Shown here piece by piece: positions 11,068 through 23,974 of a DNA stretch of 64,000 nt. Within the stretch, counting starts at the first letter, position 1. The number at the start of each line of letters is the position of its first letter. The notes beneath the pieces are model-generated. The model had not been told where the DNA came from. It saw nothing but the letters and a program-made list of their open reading frames with translations, and ran no database searches. The stretch spans positions 1 to 64,000 of the forward strand of contig JAUIRK010000809.1 of the NCBI GenBank assembly GCA_030549495.1, written 5' to 3'. The position numbers and the translations under genes were made by a program. This DNA comes from Nectonema munidae (lineage: Eukaryota; Nematomorpha; Nectonematoida; Nectonematidae).

Positions 11068-11715
11068 TTATACAAAGATTATAAAAAATACGGTTGTAAC
11101 GAAAGTAATAAAACATAGTATATAGAATATAATCCAATCTTGTTTGGACCGTCGATTAATATACCTGATTACAGAATCAGATAATCCTATAGTGCTGATG
11201 ATGCTAACAGTCTTGGATTGAATTTGGGAAAGAAAGGAACCTTGATTTCGTATGGAATCAAGTATGTCAGATGCACGATAAAGCATATTATCAATTGCGC
11301 TTGAAGAATTCTGCAAGGAAGTGTGATGATTAAGAATACAATCTGTCATTTGAATTGAAGTATCGTTAAGTTGAGAATTTGGCACAAATGAAGTAAATAA
11401 AAGAGCTTCTCTTTCATAATTTTGTTGAACTTTTTGGAGTTGTTTTTGTGAAATTTGACTAAAGTTTATCTTTGTAAATTGAAAATCATCATTCAGTTGA
11501 TCAATTCTTAGTTTAAGATTTTGGCGATCAAAATGTGGTTCTTTTCTAAGCATTAAATTTAAGTTCTTTAAATTTGATAGAATCTGTTCAAATAAATCTT
11601 GAACTAATTTTTCATGTTTGGCAAAATCTTCTTTAGTAGAAACACATTCAATATTTTTAAAACATCTGTGAGCTTCCTGCATATACATAATAGTATCGTT
11701 AATAAGAACATTCAT
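11068..11715 (-). CDS. GOSR2: Golgi SNAP receptor complex member 2 (membrin), Qb-SNARE
   Basis: Single uninterrupted ORF of 215 residues, close to the 212 of human membrin. Family landmarks: an N-terminal helical region, the conserved KEPHFDRQNLKLRIDQL (residues 58-74), and a SNARE motif at about 129-189. The SNARE motif carries SLQNSSSAIDNML, ILDSIRNQ with a glutamine near the core centre (Q158), then IGLSDSVIRYINRR. A C-terminal membrane anchor follows (about 193-214, very hydrophobic) with almost no lumenal tail. Membrin is a Qb-SNARE for ER-to-Golgi and intra-Golgi vesicle fusion with syntaxin-5, BET1 and SEC22-type partners. The ATG chosen is the only one giving the full family length. 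The gene is intronless, unlike DMAP1 and VPS37A here. Confidence 0.94.
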   Translation of the reverse strand: MNVLINDTIMYMQEAHRCFKNIECVSTKEDFAKHEKLVQDLFEQILSNLKNLNLMLRKEPHFDRQNLKLRIDQLNDDFQFTKINFSQISQKQLQKVQQNYEREALLFTSFVPNSQLNDTSIQMTDCILNHHTSLQNSSSAIDNMLYRASDILDSIRNQGSFLSQIQSKTVSIISTIGLSDSVIRYINRRSKQDWIIFYILCFITFVTTVFFIIFV

Positions 11716-13030
11716 ATTAGTATACTTAAGGATAACTTTTTATTTATTCAGAGTTTTAAACAGCATCATGGAAAAGTTCAACAAGTTATTAAAAGCAATA
11801 ATCAGAAAGTCCATTCTTTTTAAAAACGTAGAATAGAAAAATTAGATTGATCTAAAATCAAAAAAATTAAAAAATAAAATAAATATTTCTTTTTAATGTT
11901 ACTAAATAATTGGCCAATATGTTCAAATAAATGCTACTTAAATGACAAATATAATTTTAGTTTTATTGTAAATCAATACGAACTTCACGCCCTTATATGT
12001 CCAAGTAGCACCCCCGTGACAATTGAAAAGTGATAATTCAATTGAAATAGTTATGCAAAATTCCTTAGACGCTCTCATATATAAGGAATCGTTTACATGT
12101 ATAATTTAAATCAATATTCTCCCTCCAAAGACACTTTTACAATTTATATATATTTTAACAACATTTCTCAAATACTTTGGTGCTTATTTTTCATCCTTTT
12201 TTTCTATCGTCAAAAAAACAACCGTCTTTCCACTGTCAAAATTCCCACTATACGTCACTTCAAATAACTTCTGTTACATTCTATAGCTATATATATCTTC
12301 TTAAATGGAGACAAATAAAATTTGAGTTAATCCTAAGAGATAAAGTTATCAAAACCACTTTCTGCAAGTTTAGAGGGTTCATAGAATAGTTGGCCCATAT
12401 TAGAGTTCTACCTTTGTATAACCTAGACAAAAATAACCTGAGTACTCTTAAAGATTTAATAATAAATTGTAATCCCTTTCTTTTTTTTCTCAATTTTCTA
12501 CACTAATTTATTGTGCATTCAATTATTAATAGACAATAATTCTGTAATCCCACTCAAATGAAAGAAGATAGGTTATCTCTTTCTCCTAAGTTGAATATCT
12601 TCGATGCAAATATGATTCTTCATCACTAGTTGCTTCATTTTTAAAATTTTAATTAAATTTAGCTTTTTATTGTTTTCATAAGAATGTGGTGTTCTGGTCA
12701 TATAGGCATATTAGAAAATGATATATGCCATTAATTATTTAAAAGTTTGCTTAAACATATACCAAAATCATATATCTCCCCTATCTTCTATCAAACATCA
12801 TATGAATAAATTAATTGTAAAGCTTATGGAACCCACAATGGTCTGTAAAGATTAATTTTTTCTTTCAAATAGGCTATCCATATTTGTCAAATTGTTTGGA
12901 AATCTACTTTCTTTTAACCCTTTATAAAAATTTATCTTTGTTTTATAAATTTTTTTGTTGCGAATATATACGTTTAGTTTCTAATTAAATATATATTTTT
13001 ATACACATTCTATTGTAAGCTTTAATGGTT
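11716..13030. other. AT-rich intergenic DNA, no gene seen
   Basis: Should include the upstream region of minus-strand GOSR2. No TATA motif at a convincing distance, no repeat and no coding resemblance recognised. Confidence 0.4.
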
Positions 13031-13039
13031 GTTAGGGTA

Positions 13040-13640
13040 TTGTTATTTTCTCTTCTTTGCCTACACCTTGTCCCTGAGTTAAATTGGTAGTCATGATCCC
13101 TTGTCTCCATTTCTTTTGATCTTCAACATTGTCTTCTTTCAGTCCTAGTATATTTAGTGTCTTTTTCAAATCGTATTTCGACCTTATTTGCTGATATCCT
13201 CTGTTTCTCTTTCCAATAACTGGCTCTTTCCACGCTTACGTGACTACATCTTTCTCCTTCCTCAAAACATGACCATACCACAAGAGTTTGACGAGTTCTA
13301 CTATGGTCATTGAGCTTGTAACGGGTTTGCTTTTTCTTACTTCTTTATTTCTTATCTTATCAGATTAAATGTTACTCTGATAAATTCTTCTAAGCATCCT
13401 AACTTCATTAATTGCCAACTTTCTTTCATTCGTCTCTTTCATGCTTCAGCAATCCTTCTTATATCTTACCACCACAAGGACAAATTTTTTATATATTTTT
13501 GCTTTTAATTTCATCGGCATTATTTTATCAGTAATAACTATTTTTATCGCTTTTAACTTCTTCTACTTGGCATTTTTGTTTAAACGTTCTTTTCACAATT
13601 CCTCAACAAACTGGGATTCTAAGTAATTGAAACTTTTCAC
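13040..13640 (-). pseudogene. Non-LTR retrotransposon (LINE) ORF2 C-terminus, decayed
   Basis: On the minus strand the usual tail of LINE ORF2 can be followed: FNYLESQ, then DKIMPMKLKAKIYKKFVLVV, ERKLAINEVRMLRRIY, then KLLWYGHVLRKEKDVVT and GLKEDNVEDQKKWRQG. These correspond to the region after the reverse-transcriptase catalytic motifs (consensus like F.YLGS, kmp.klK.kiY, E.RMLRwi, RlrWfGHV.R, DRkkWR). The RT core itself would lie at higher coordinates and is not recognisable. Several in-frame stops and at least one frame change show it is an old 5'-truncated copy. Confidence 0.8.
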
Positions 13641-16473
13641 ACGTGTCTTTCTTTATTCGTCACCTATTGGTCTTCCTTTTTATTCAGTTGTTGAGACAGT
13701 TCCCCAATGACTATAGCAGACCAAAGAAAGCTTAAAAGAAAGAAAAAAGAAATTAATTTATTAGCGTACACATGTTTGTTGTTGAATAACAATCGAAATA
13801 TTTCACAAAATTACAAATTATTATAAAAAATAAGGAAAAACAGTTTATGTAGCTTGGCCCACATAAAGACTATTCAAAGTCGCTAAATCAAAAAAGTTAA
13901 ATTTTGATGTACACTTACTCTGATATCAAACTCATTTGAAATCCTTCTTTTTGTTTTTATCGCTGTTTTAGGTTCATTATATGTTTCCATTACCATTCTA
14001 ACCAATTTTTCATGTTCTTCGCTTTGGCCAATACACTACTTCGCTAAGGATACTACAAATCCTTTTTAACTCTGATTAAAAATACTCATGCTTAATATGA
14101 GCATATAGCCTAATGGATGAAAGTACTTTCATACACAACCAACGAAACAACTAACAGATTTTCCGGGTGTTATTTTAACCTAATACACCAAGATACATAA
14201 AAAATACAAGCATTCGGATGCTTAATCATTTTTTATAAAATTAAGAACTTTATATGAACTCATTGAGCGGTTAAATGAATTTTTATTTTAATTATTGAAA
14301 TTCCTATCCTCTGTCTAGTTAAGATCATCCTTATACCGTAAAATAAAAAAAAATATTAAAAAAAAAATAAATTATCTTTTTAATACACTTTTAAAATGGC
14401 TCTTATATAAAATATCTGGTATGCTTTTAATGTAATATATCCTATAATGAAAAATCCTACACTATACATCAAAATTTAATGTAGCTTTGTTATTTGCATA
14501 CATAAATAAAAATATATATTTTTATTTGCTTTATTAAATCTCAGTTTAGAAAGAAGATGATCAAAAAATTAAATATTAGGAGGGGAGGGGATGTTAACTA
14601 AAAAATTATTCTACAAATTTTGCTGAAACGTCGCTTTCTAATTTGATGTTTTATCGTAATATCGCTAGCATGGTTGATTTGGGTTTTTATACCAAATCAA
14701 GCATGCAGTATTCTTTCTTGTCTTACATTTTGCAATTAGATTGTTAAAGTCTTCGAAAGTGTCATATAATTTCGCGGTTTAAGTGGAAAAATTGTCTCCA
14801 AAAATATCTATTAGCATTTTAAATAACATTATTTTTTAATATCATATAGACTATACTGATTTCATTTCTCGACTCAGTTTTCGAAATTTAGAAAGAGGGT
14901 GTATAAGAAACGATAAATTCTTTATTATCTTGATAAATGTTTAAAATGATATAATATTTCGACCTTAAGGTCAATGGTGAAATGAAGGAAAAGCAACGTA
15001 GTTTATATTTATATCATAGTGTTTGTGTTTATTTCTTTATTTCTACCTTACCTTTAGGTCTGACTTCAATGCTACACTTGGCACACAAAATGTCGAAATG
15101 ACGTCTTAGGTTGGTATGTGCGTTTTGAGAGTCATTTTGCTTGACAGCATTATTAATCATTAGTCAAGAATCACTTCACTACATTTAATCTACCTCCAAA
15201 ATCGCCGCCATCAATAGCCAATTTTTTGCGCCAGTTTATTTAGCATTATGCAAATCTAGCTTATGCGCCGGACACTCGTATAGTCTAGGCCAGGGGTTTT
15301 CATGGTGTGCCCGCAAGATCAAGAAAGGGGCCCGTCTCATATACATTCCAATAAATAAAAAATTTAGCATCTCCAGATTTTTTAAAATTTCTGATTGTTA
15401 GTATTGTAATTTTGATTTCTATAAATTGATACATACTATTGATCATTTTTAAATACTGTATAAAATCGTGAAAAATTGGTGACAATTTATTTTATTTATC
15501 AAGAATCTAATATGGAGGATGAGAACAAATGGCGAAATGAACAAAAAATATTACTTTATCTTAAAAATTTTTTAATTTTTTATTTTTTTTAATTCTAAAG
15601 AAAGTAGAAGAAATTTTCTTATACTTCTTGAGACACAGTTGTGCTCTTATCAAAGAACCAAAAAATTATCACTCTTATTGAACTAATCGAGTACAAGTCA
15701 AATCAATTCTTCTCTTTCAAAAATAAACGAGCAGGGTCTACCACCAAATAAAAGAATAAATTTTGTCATTTGCAAGAACTAAATGCGAGTCAAATGTTAT
15801 AACTACAAAACCTGCATTTATAGTTCTTGCTCAAAAAAGTGTGTTTTCTGTTTAAAATATTATCTAGATTTTTCATGTATTTTTATTTTCAATGCAAATT
15901 TCATGGTCTAAAACTTTTAAATAGTTTAAAATTTGAGTTTGGTTATCTGAAGTCAATTCACTCTTTTGGTAGTGTATGGTTATTGTTGCATTTTACAAAA
16001 ATAGAAATAAAAATTCCATTTTTTTGTAATAAGAAAAAGTAAATTAAAGTTGTTTTTCATTTAAATCTCTAAAATAAAAAAGTTGTCACAAAATCAATCA
16101 ATTGACTTCTCTTATTTCTAGGGCTAACGTTTTATTAGCGATTACTTTTGCATAGTGCGTTGGCTCTTGCGATTTAGTTAAAAATAACAAGAACTTTATT
16201 TCAATAGACTTGAATTTGAATTAATCGCAGTTGACTTTTCTGCTTCCCTTGAGTTTCACAAGCGAGCAATAGGAAAAAGTTTCTGAAAATCTTTTTTATT
16301 AAAAATTTTTTTTAATATTTTTTAATTTGATAAATTATTTTAAAATCAACCAAATACAATATTTACCCTTTTTTGATAATTGATTATTGAGACTAATGAC
16401 ACGTTTGTAGAATTTAATATGTTTGCTGTTTTGTCATGGATTTAGTATTTAGGTTCGTTTTTTTCTTTCTGTA
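13641..16473. other. AT-rich intergenic DNA upstream of DMAP1
   Basis: No gene seen. A hAT-like terminus (CAGGGGTTTTCATGGTGTGC) starts at about 15293 without a recognisable partner. The DMAP1 promoter should lie just before 16474; a pyrimidine-rich run (TTTTTTTCTTTCTGTA) directly precedes its ATG. Confidence 0.4.
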
Positions 16474-19400
16474 ATGGCATCTTTGGGAGAAGCTAAAGAA
16501 ATAATGGGAATAGAGGTGAATAAAAAAGCGAATAATGACCTTCCTAAATTACTTGAAATTAATCCTATAAAGGTTTTTATCTTTTATATTCTTGTAATTT
16601 TTTGAATTTAACGCATTGAAATAATTTCAGAAGAAAAATATGACTCCCCTATCTTCAATTAAAGGAATGAATAGAGAAGTTTATTCCCTCATATTCAGTG
16701 ATAAAAGGTATACTCTATCTTCTACCATGTCTCTACAAAACTTTATTTCAAATCTAAGGACGACTAAGTTACTGAATTCTTCATTTTTTACATAATCGAA
16801 TACAGGAGTTTCTAACTTGGGAGTCGCAACTCCAAATATGCTCGAAAAAACAATTTTCTTTGTGCCACTAAGGCTTCTTAAAAAATCATTCCAAAATTAT
16901 TTAGCGCAGTCAACATTCAACTGTTAAATAATTAATTATCTAATAAACGTAAGAGATCATGTGAGTAAGTGAATATCTAACTCAGGGGCGCACATCCTCA
17001 AAATTATGTGGGGGTGGGGGGCGAAATTTTTCTTGCAATTTTCAAAATTACTGGTCTGGAAATACCACGGGAGACCAAATATTCAAGCAATCCTTTAAAA
17101 TAGAGTATATACAGCGTATAAATTAATTTATAAGACTACTTTATATTTTTTTTACAAAATTGATGAAATTTAAAAACTATACTTCCAGCGAAAATATTTT
17201 AATTACATAACGCATATACACTAGTTTAAAAAAATCCAAAATTATTGGGGGGGGGGGGGGCGAATACGCTTTTCGCCCCCACCCTTGGATGTGCGCCCCT
17301 GATATAAATTAACATTGATATAAGGTAAAGGTTGTTTGTTTGGAATAATGGACACCTAAAAATATGCTTGGAACTAGAGATGCACCGATAAGAACTTTAG
17401 TCGAATACCGATCAGTCGATAATTTTATTAATTGGGAAATTGTTTATTTTTGCAAGTTGGAACCTCGTGGGTTAGGGTGAGCATAAATATCTTTAAAATT
17501 TTTGCTTAGAAAATTTTTTTAATTTTAGAATTATTTTAATCAAGCTAAAAAAATTTAATGTGATGTCTTTTAATATCTTAATTAAACATATCATTCTTGA
17601 CGTAATCCCGCACAATATAAGAAATTAAAAGATAGCTCATAATTATTTGCTAATTAAAAAAAAATGAAAAATAGCAAAAAGGTAAACCTTTTTTACCCTT
17701 TAGTTTCATTGAAGAAGATAAGCAGACGATTAGTTTTCACAAACTCTGGACCTAAATGGGATATAAAATCTAAATATATTTTACAAAAATGACTAAATTA
17801 CGTTTTTACGCAATCCTTTTCTTTTGAAGTCTTTTTCTCTTGGTCCACAGCCAACAATAAAGAATAATGATTCACAGCCAAAACGAAGCATCTTTAGTTC
17901 GAAATTCTTTTAGTGGGGTAATCTGAAAATTTAATTTAATCGTGCACTTCTCAAAAAAACAAAAATTGGTGTAAAATTCTATGGAAGTAAAGAGTTTTTT
18001 TTCAATCTCTAAAATTGTGAATTTAAATCTAAATTTCTTTAAGTGTACCTTGATTCGATTTCTTCTAGGACAAGGATTTTTAGTATTCTTTTTTACACTA
18101 TGGATGAGGATTTGCGTCACATGTGATTTTTTCGAGAGGAGATACGTATAATGCATCGTTTATTTTTAGTATTAACATTATCAGGAAATACAGGTTTGCA
18201 AGCTTGGATATTAGTAATTTTTCCAATGTTCCAAGTAAGGAAGGAAAAATATTTCCTTATTTTCCAATATTAGCAATTCTCGAAGCTTCAATTTCTCCAG
18301 AGATAGAAGTAATTTTTTCTTTTCATCCTCACGTTTGTTTTTAGAGAAATTCCATCGTGCGTAGTGATAGATGAACCTGTGAAGTATAGTACGAGTAAAG
18401 CGAAGTTCGGTGTAAAGCATGGAAAGGTTCGAAAATGGATTTGGAAGGAGATTGATCATCCTGTTAGACCAGATCTCTCAATTTTTCATTGGGAAAGGGA
18501 AAATAGTCAAAATGTTTATCCATTTGCTAAGTTTAGCAAGGTGAGAAACATTTTTCGAAATCACTCAATTTCTTTTGTGTCTTCATTGTTCTCTTCCAAT
18601 TTTGTCATAGAGAACTATTCTTCTTTTTGGCGCCCCACACTACGCTGTCTCATTAGAATTATAATATGTCAGTCAAAAAATTATTTATTTATTCATTTTT
18701 TAAACCGAAAGAACACTTTTCCCTCCAAAAATTCTCACAGCTTTAATGTATCAAAGTTGTAAGTTAGAATATCAATTATACTGTTTATTTATTAAAATGT
18801 AAAAATTATAATAACCTTATAAATATTTTTGTTTTCTTTTAAAGAAATAAATATTACTAAATAATAATACAACAGAACAATACTTTAACATAAAAAAATT
18901 TAATTTTCATAAAACTTTCCATTTTTGAAATCCCTGATCTAGGCGAGTAATGATCGTTAAACGCATTCTCTTAGTAATCATGCTTATGTACTTCTTAGGC
19001 CAAATTATCCATTAATTTTGGACACCTTATAAAGACTCATTTGGCGGTGACAAAAGATACATCTCCTTTCCCTATTCTTTAATAACAAGGTCTTCAAAAG
19101 ATCGAATTTGCCGTTATTTTTTAGGTGTAGGAATTGAGACTCTTCTCTTCAAGAGCTCCAAAAAATTATTCCATCACAATTTTGTATTTTATTTTTGAGA
19201 CGGAATTGCAATTTCCTGAATTCAATCAAACGGAGTATGATGCGTGCTTAGTGCAATCTAATTGGACGTTTGACTCGACTAAGAAGCTTTTTTCGATGTG
19301 TAAACAATTTAATCTGAGATTCGTCGTTGTTCACGATCGCTGGCCTTCCCAAACTTTCGGAGTGTTTAGTGTTGAAGACTTGAAAGAACGTTACTACTTC

Positions 19401-22400
19401 GTCATCAACACCCTTGCCAAGGTTTTCTTTTACTCTATGCTCTTGGGCAAATCTTTTAACTGCGCTAATTAATCCATTTGATTCCACAGCCATTTTTAAA
19501 TGACCCAGATGATTACTTTATATTAAGGTATGTGTGTATCAAATTACTCAATGTTGTCTAGGATTAAATGGATTAATATTTTACAGATATATATTATACA
19601 AGTTATTCTTATCATGCTAGCAAGCTGGAACAGAACAAAAAATAAAGAAGCCACTTTTTAGTGTAATAAAATCAGTGCACAAAGATTTTTATCGCTTCTA
19701 TCTCATCACTTACAAGATATGGAAAAAATATATAGAACAAAGAAAATTTATATTCTAAAAATAAGCATTACGCTAATTTTGAAACAAGAATAAAAATTCT
19801 CGCTTGCACAATTTAGGAGAAAACTTTAATTAAAGCACTTTCAGCAATTTAGTCACTGTACCATTCAATATTCCTGAAGGAACATGAAAAGAGGATAAGT
19901 TAGTATTCTGCTTCTTCAATAGGAAAGCACCTTATTGATAATAAAAGTATATATATTACTGTTTTGCTTTAGTTCTAACCTGAGCATAAAAATTGCTGAA
20001 AGTGCCGTAATAATTAAAAAGCTTTCACCTAAATTGTGCAAAATTTTTATTTTTGCTTCAAATCTATGCTAATGCGTATATTTTAAATTTTTATTTTTTT
20101 GTTCTACAATAAAAAATGACTATTTTATCTTTTCAAGTTTATACTTTGAACTCAACTTCGAATCCCTTTTGAGCTATAAACTCATTATAATTTTATAGGA
20201 CATAGCAAATGTAATTTTTATCCCTTTGTAAGCATTCGTTTTTGAAAATGTAACATCTTCTTTTCTTTTTGAATAAATTTTCATATAACTTAAAGCAGGC
20301 GATTTTTTAACGGGACACTTCCATTGGCCCTTTAAAGATTTGTTTCTTCCTTTGGCCCACCCGTCAATTTTTATATTAATAGTAAGATAATTTAAAGCAG
20401 TGGTTCCCAAAGTGGGCGGTAGCGCCCTGAACGGGACGGGGGCCTTGTGAAAAGTTACTTCATTTTTCTCGATTGAAACCGAGAAATATTTTGTATAATT
20501 TATATGATGGTTATATTTTGCAAAATAATTTATATAAGTAGCTTTAAAAGTTCAAATTCTCTTGCCACTATTCCCAAATCACTAAAATATTTTTGATTTT
20601 TCTGACAGATTATAACAATTCTAGGTATTGAAAGAAAGCGTGTATAAAATAGTATCTATTATTTTTAGCATGCTATCAGAATTGATTTCAGTAATATCCA
20701 GCTAAATATTTAAATTTGTAAGATAAACTCCAAACTTAAGAGTTTCACTTCAAGAGTTCAAGCTATTTCCTTGAAAGAATGCCCTCTGCTTTGAAAAATG
20801 TCATCTAAGGAGCGTTGAGTAGGAAAAGTTGGGCAAACACTGTCTAGCATAACATAAAATGTAATGTGTAAGGACTATGATTTTTAACAAACAAATAGAT
20901 TTAAAGAATTTATCAAGTTTATTTATAATATATATATTTCTACCAACTAGTTTCGACAATGATTTCAATGTTACTTTAACAAAAATTATTGCTGAAAATG
21001 GACTCATAATTCTTTTTTCCTCTGCCTTATTGCCGAAACTGTTTAGGAAATACTATAATATTAATTTTACATTTTATAAATCTCGTTAATAAATGTATAT
21101 ATAACATAAAAATTTTGAATAAATATGTAAATATTTAGAAATAATATCCGTATACCTGTCAGATTAATTTCAACCGGATTATATACTGTACTACGCTTTT
21201 AGAAAGAGAGCAAAGCGGAAGTTTGGGCTTTTGACTGCGACCACGAAAGAAAGAGGAAGAAACAACTCCTTAATTTGTGGAACCGAACTGCGGAACAGGT
21301 ATATTAGTGCTTTTTATCAATTTGTTGACTAATATCCTTAGAGCGAGTTAGTTATAACTAGCGATTCTAAATAGGTATTCATTCATTTATTAACTAAACA
21401 CATTCCCAAAACTCGTTAAGATAGAGGAAGAAAAAAGTTTGGAGTTGAAGCTAAAGAAAATTGAGTCCAGAAAGAAGGAGCGCGAAAAAAAGACACAAGA
21501 CTTGCAAAAGTTGATATCTGCCACTGATGCAAATGCGCCCAATAGCAAACACCAGGGAAATAAATCTTCCTTCAAAAGAGTGTCGAGTGTTTCCGTAAGG
21601 TTTTTTTTACGTTTAATTGACACTGTTCGATACGTTTTTAAAGTGTCATATGTGCACCAAGCTATAGTGAAAAAAAGGCATTCCAACCTTCAAAACAATG
21701 GTTTCAGCGATGTGATAATGGATCTCCTTACTAATTTCAACTTACCTGTGTAATGTTGTTCAGATGTCTTACTTTGATACTACAATGCTGAAACTTGGGT
21801 TCGAATCTAGCACTAGAGCTTTCTTGCCGATAGTTCGACTTTCTCGAAAATAACACAGCTATATTTAATTATACCTTTTGCACCAAGTGTTTACCTGCAT
21901 ACCCTCGCTTGATGGACTCTATTCTTTTTTCTGCATTCAACTGCAAACGTCAATTACCAAAAATTTTAACATAAAAATCAAATTGAAAACTTCCATGTAA
22001 AAGTTTGAAATACCATGAAATATATTATTTTAGTAATCAAAGGCTGATATTCTTCCACATATAAACTAATTACTAAAAAAACCCAATTTTTGAAAAAACT
22101 TAAAAAATTCATTGATGGCGTTAAACTGAAAATATTTATTGTAATTTATAAAAGCATTTTATACATTGTCTTGATGTTTTGTTTCGTTTTGAGACACACA
22201 AGGAACCAGCAGCTCTCTTTGTAGATGTTTGCTTAGATTCCCTACGATTTTCAAAACCATAATAAGACAGATACTTTATATCTAACGATAGAAATAGACG
22301 ATCCTGACTCTTCTGAACAGAAAGCCAACTTTTTTATGTAAAATTTTCTTCCGCCTGCTTGGCGTCAGGAGAGCTTTCAAGTTCCTGGTTTTTGGAAACT

Positions 22401-23920
22401 ATTTGTGTGTTGTTAGCCCCAGATTACGCTTTTTCATTACTAGCGTAATCTGTAAGTGGAAAACTTTTTTATTCCCATTTATTTGCTTGATAAAAACGAT
22501 ATCTTAGAACTAAATGCATAGAACGTGCTTTTAATTATTAACACTAATTAATTAATAGAAGAGTTAATTATATATGAATTTGTATGTAGTATTAAATATT
22601 TAAAATACTTTTGTTTTAAAGTTCATTTCAAGTTTTTATTGCATCTGATAGAGTTTATAAAACCTTCCTAGCATTACACGTATTAATTACTTCTGTTCAA
22701 TTTTTTAATTTAGTCTCTCTCATCTCTCACAGACTCCAATCTTTCTTCGAGTATAATCAAATTTCCAGAAGCTAAGCCATGCGGTGTTACATTATCAAGC
22801 AACTTGGTATGAAAAACTTTTAATTGATGTTTTTTCAGTGAAAACCGTCTGAATTCAAATAATTGATTCCTTTTAACTGCTTATTTTTCACAAATTAAAT
22901 GTTTGTAAAGTGTTATTTTATTTTTTTATTGTGGCATTTTTACTAAAATACATTTTGTATAACGGAAAATAAAACGATCAAACAATTAATATTATATAGG
23001 TGTCGAAAGTATTTTAAAACTCAATTTTATAGATTTTAAAGTCGGATAAAATTCCTTTAACGAAGTCTGTTATAGCCTATTTAGTGATGTAACGACTCAC
23101 TTTAATTTGAATGAAATCACTTATATTCATTACTCGCTTATAACGATTTCCCGATATAGATAAACTTAAAACGAGAGACTCATCATAAATTAATCGCATA
23201 TAATGAATTAAATGAGCTTTTCTAACCTATTTTATATTCGCCAATTTAAAATTTCAAACATAGTCGTCGAAAATCACAATCTATTTAGTAAAATTAATGT
23301 TTTTAATAATTAAATTAAACAAGGCAAGAATATGAAAAATATTAAATATTAAAAAAACTTGCACTTCAGTAATGGATCCTTTTTTCATATGAACAACATT
23401 TTAATTTTTACAGTTGCTTTTTGTCAAATTTATGAGATATTTCAAACCTTAGATATGCTAAGTATATATAAATTGTAATTTTTTGGTCAAATTTGATGAG
23501 GTTATGTTGAACACTCTAATACTTCGTTATAATACCCTATAACAAGAGTCATTCGACATTAAATTTTTCCCATTCCCTTTCAAAAACTTGTAAAAAAAAG
23601 TAACCAAATTTTACGATTATGCTATGTAGCACTGGTTATGATATCTATGGGGTTGTTTGAGGTTAAGTAGCAAACCAAACCTTAATCATGTTTCTGTTTA
23701 TTTAAAGATGAAGTTGCCTATCAGCGTTGGACAGAAGAAGAGAGATGCCATTGACGCCATACTCACAGAACTTGACATAGATACGAATCCACCCGCCACT
23801 GCAGAAATCGTGACTTCCTTCAATGCACTTCGTAATAAGATTGTCTTGCTCTATGAACTCAAGCAACTTAAAAGTACAACACAGTTACAAATAGATGCAC
23901 AAAGCTATCAAAAGGCATAG
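16474..23920 (+). CDS. DMAP1: DNA methyltransferase 1-associated protein 1 (SWR1/NuA4-TIP60 subunit), nine exons
   Basis: Exons: 16474-16572, 16631-16707, 18345-18540, 19200-19421, 19490-19531 (donor uncertain), 21203-21298, 21421-21594, 22714-22806, 23708-23920; about 403 residues. Phases agree at every junction. Landmarks: GMNREVYSLIFSDK (exon 2); a WIWKEI...FHWER...YPFAKFSK block (exon 3); a SANT-like domain NLRFVVVHDR...SVEDLKERYY (exon 4); FDCDHERKRKKQL...WNRTAEQ (exon 6); RKKEREKKTQDLQKLI (exon 7); IIKFPEAKPCGVTLSSN (exon 8); MKLPISVGQKK and KIVLLYELKQ (exon 9). DMAP1 is a nuclear scaffold subunit of TIP60/NuA4 and SRCAP chromatin complexes. The human protein is 467 residues; this copy lacks the long Pro/Ala-rich C-terminal tail. 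Exon 5 ends either at the strong donor AAG/GTATGT, which breaks the frame, or four bases later at TAT/GTGTGT, which keeps it. The second is used. Confidence 0.92.
16983..17301. mobile_element. hAT-type MITE, complete, 319 bp, in DMAP1 intron 2
   Basis: Terminal inverted repeats CAGGGGCGCACATCC and GGATGTGCGCCCCTG at the two ends. Flanking 8-mers ATCTAACT and ATATAAAT match at 6 of 8 positions, as expected for an aged hAT target duplication. The interior has a G13 run at about 17250. The same family occurs as fragments at 716-809 and about 59310-59355. No coding capacity. Confidence 0.85.
17375..17440 (+). mobile_element. Possible hAT end in DMAP1 intron 2
   Basis: TAGAGATGCACCGATAAGAA followed by CGAATACCGATCAGTCGATA resembles the TAGAGATGCACCGAT-type termini of hAT elements. 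No second end was found. Confidence 0.35.
19733..20106. repeat. Long inverted repeat (MITE-like) in DMAP1 intron 5
   Basis: Arms 19733-19850 and 19990-20106 are imperfect reverse complements along ~118 bp, including TTGCACAATTTAGG and GCACTTTCAGCAATTT. They are separated by ~140 bp. No ORF. The arms have diverged by many substitutions and small indels, so the insertion is old. Confidence 0.75.
20398..20470 (+). mobile_element. hAT-like terminus in DMAP1 intron 5
   Basis: CAGTGGTTCCCAAAGTGGGC followed by GGTAGCGCCCTGAACGGGAC is the classic layout of a widespread hAT/Charlie-type end. The partner terminus was not recognised in the intron. Confidence 0.5.
21745..21870 (+). mobile_element. Probable third copy of the tRNA-derived SINE
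   Basis: B-box GGTTCGAATCT is followed after ~30 bp by TAGTTCGACTTTCTCGAAAA. The latter resembles the body of the copy at 8806-8961 (TAGTTCGATACAAGC...TTCTCGATGAAAACACC). The A-box side is strongly decayed. It lies in DMAP1 intron 7. Confidence 0.45.
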
Positions 23921-23968
23921 CACAACACTCTCCATCTTTCTTAATTATTTATTACCTATACCATGTTA

Positions 23969-23974
23969 AATAAA
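23969..23974 (+). terminator. DMAP1 polyadenylation signal
   Basis: AATAAA 49 bp after the DMAP1 stop codon on the same strand, in a T/A-rich context suitable for 3' end formation. Confidence 0.6.
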
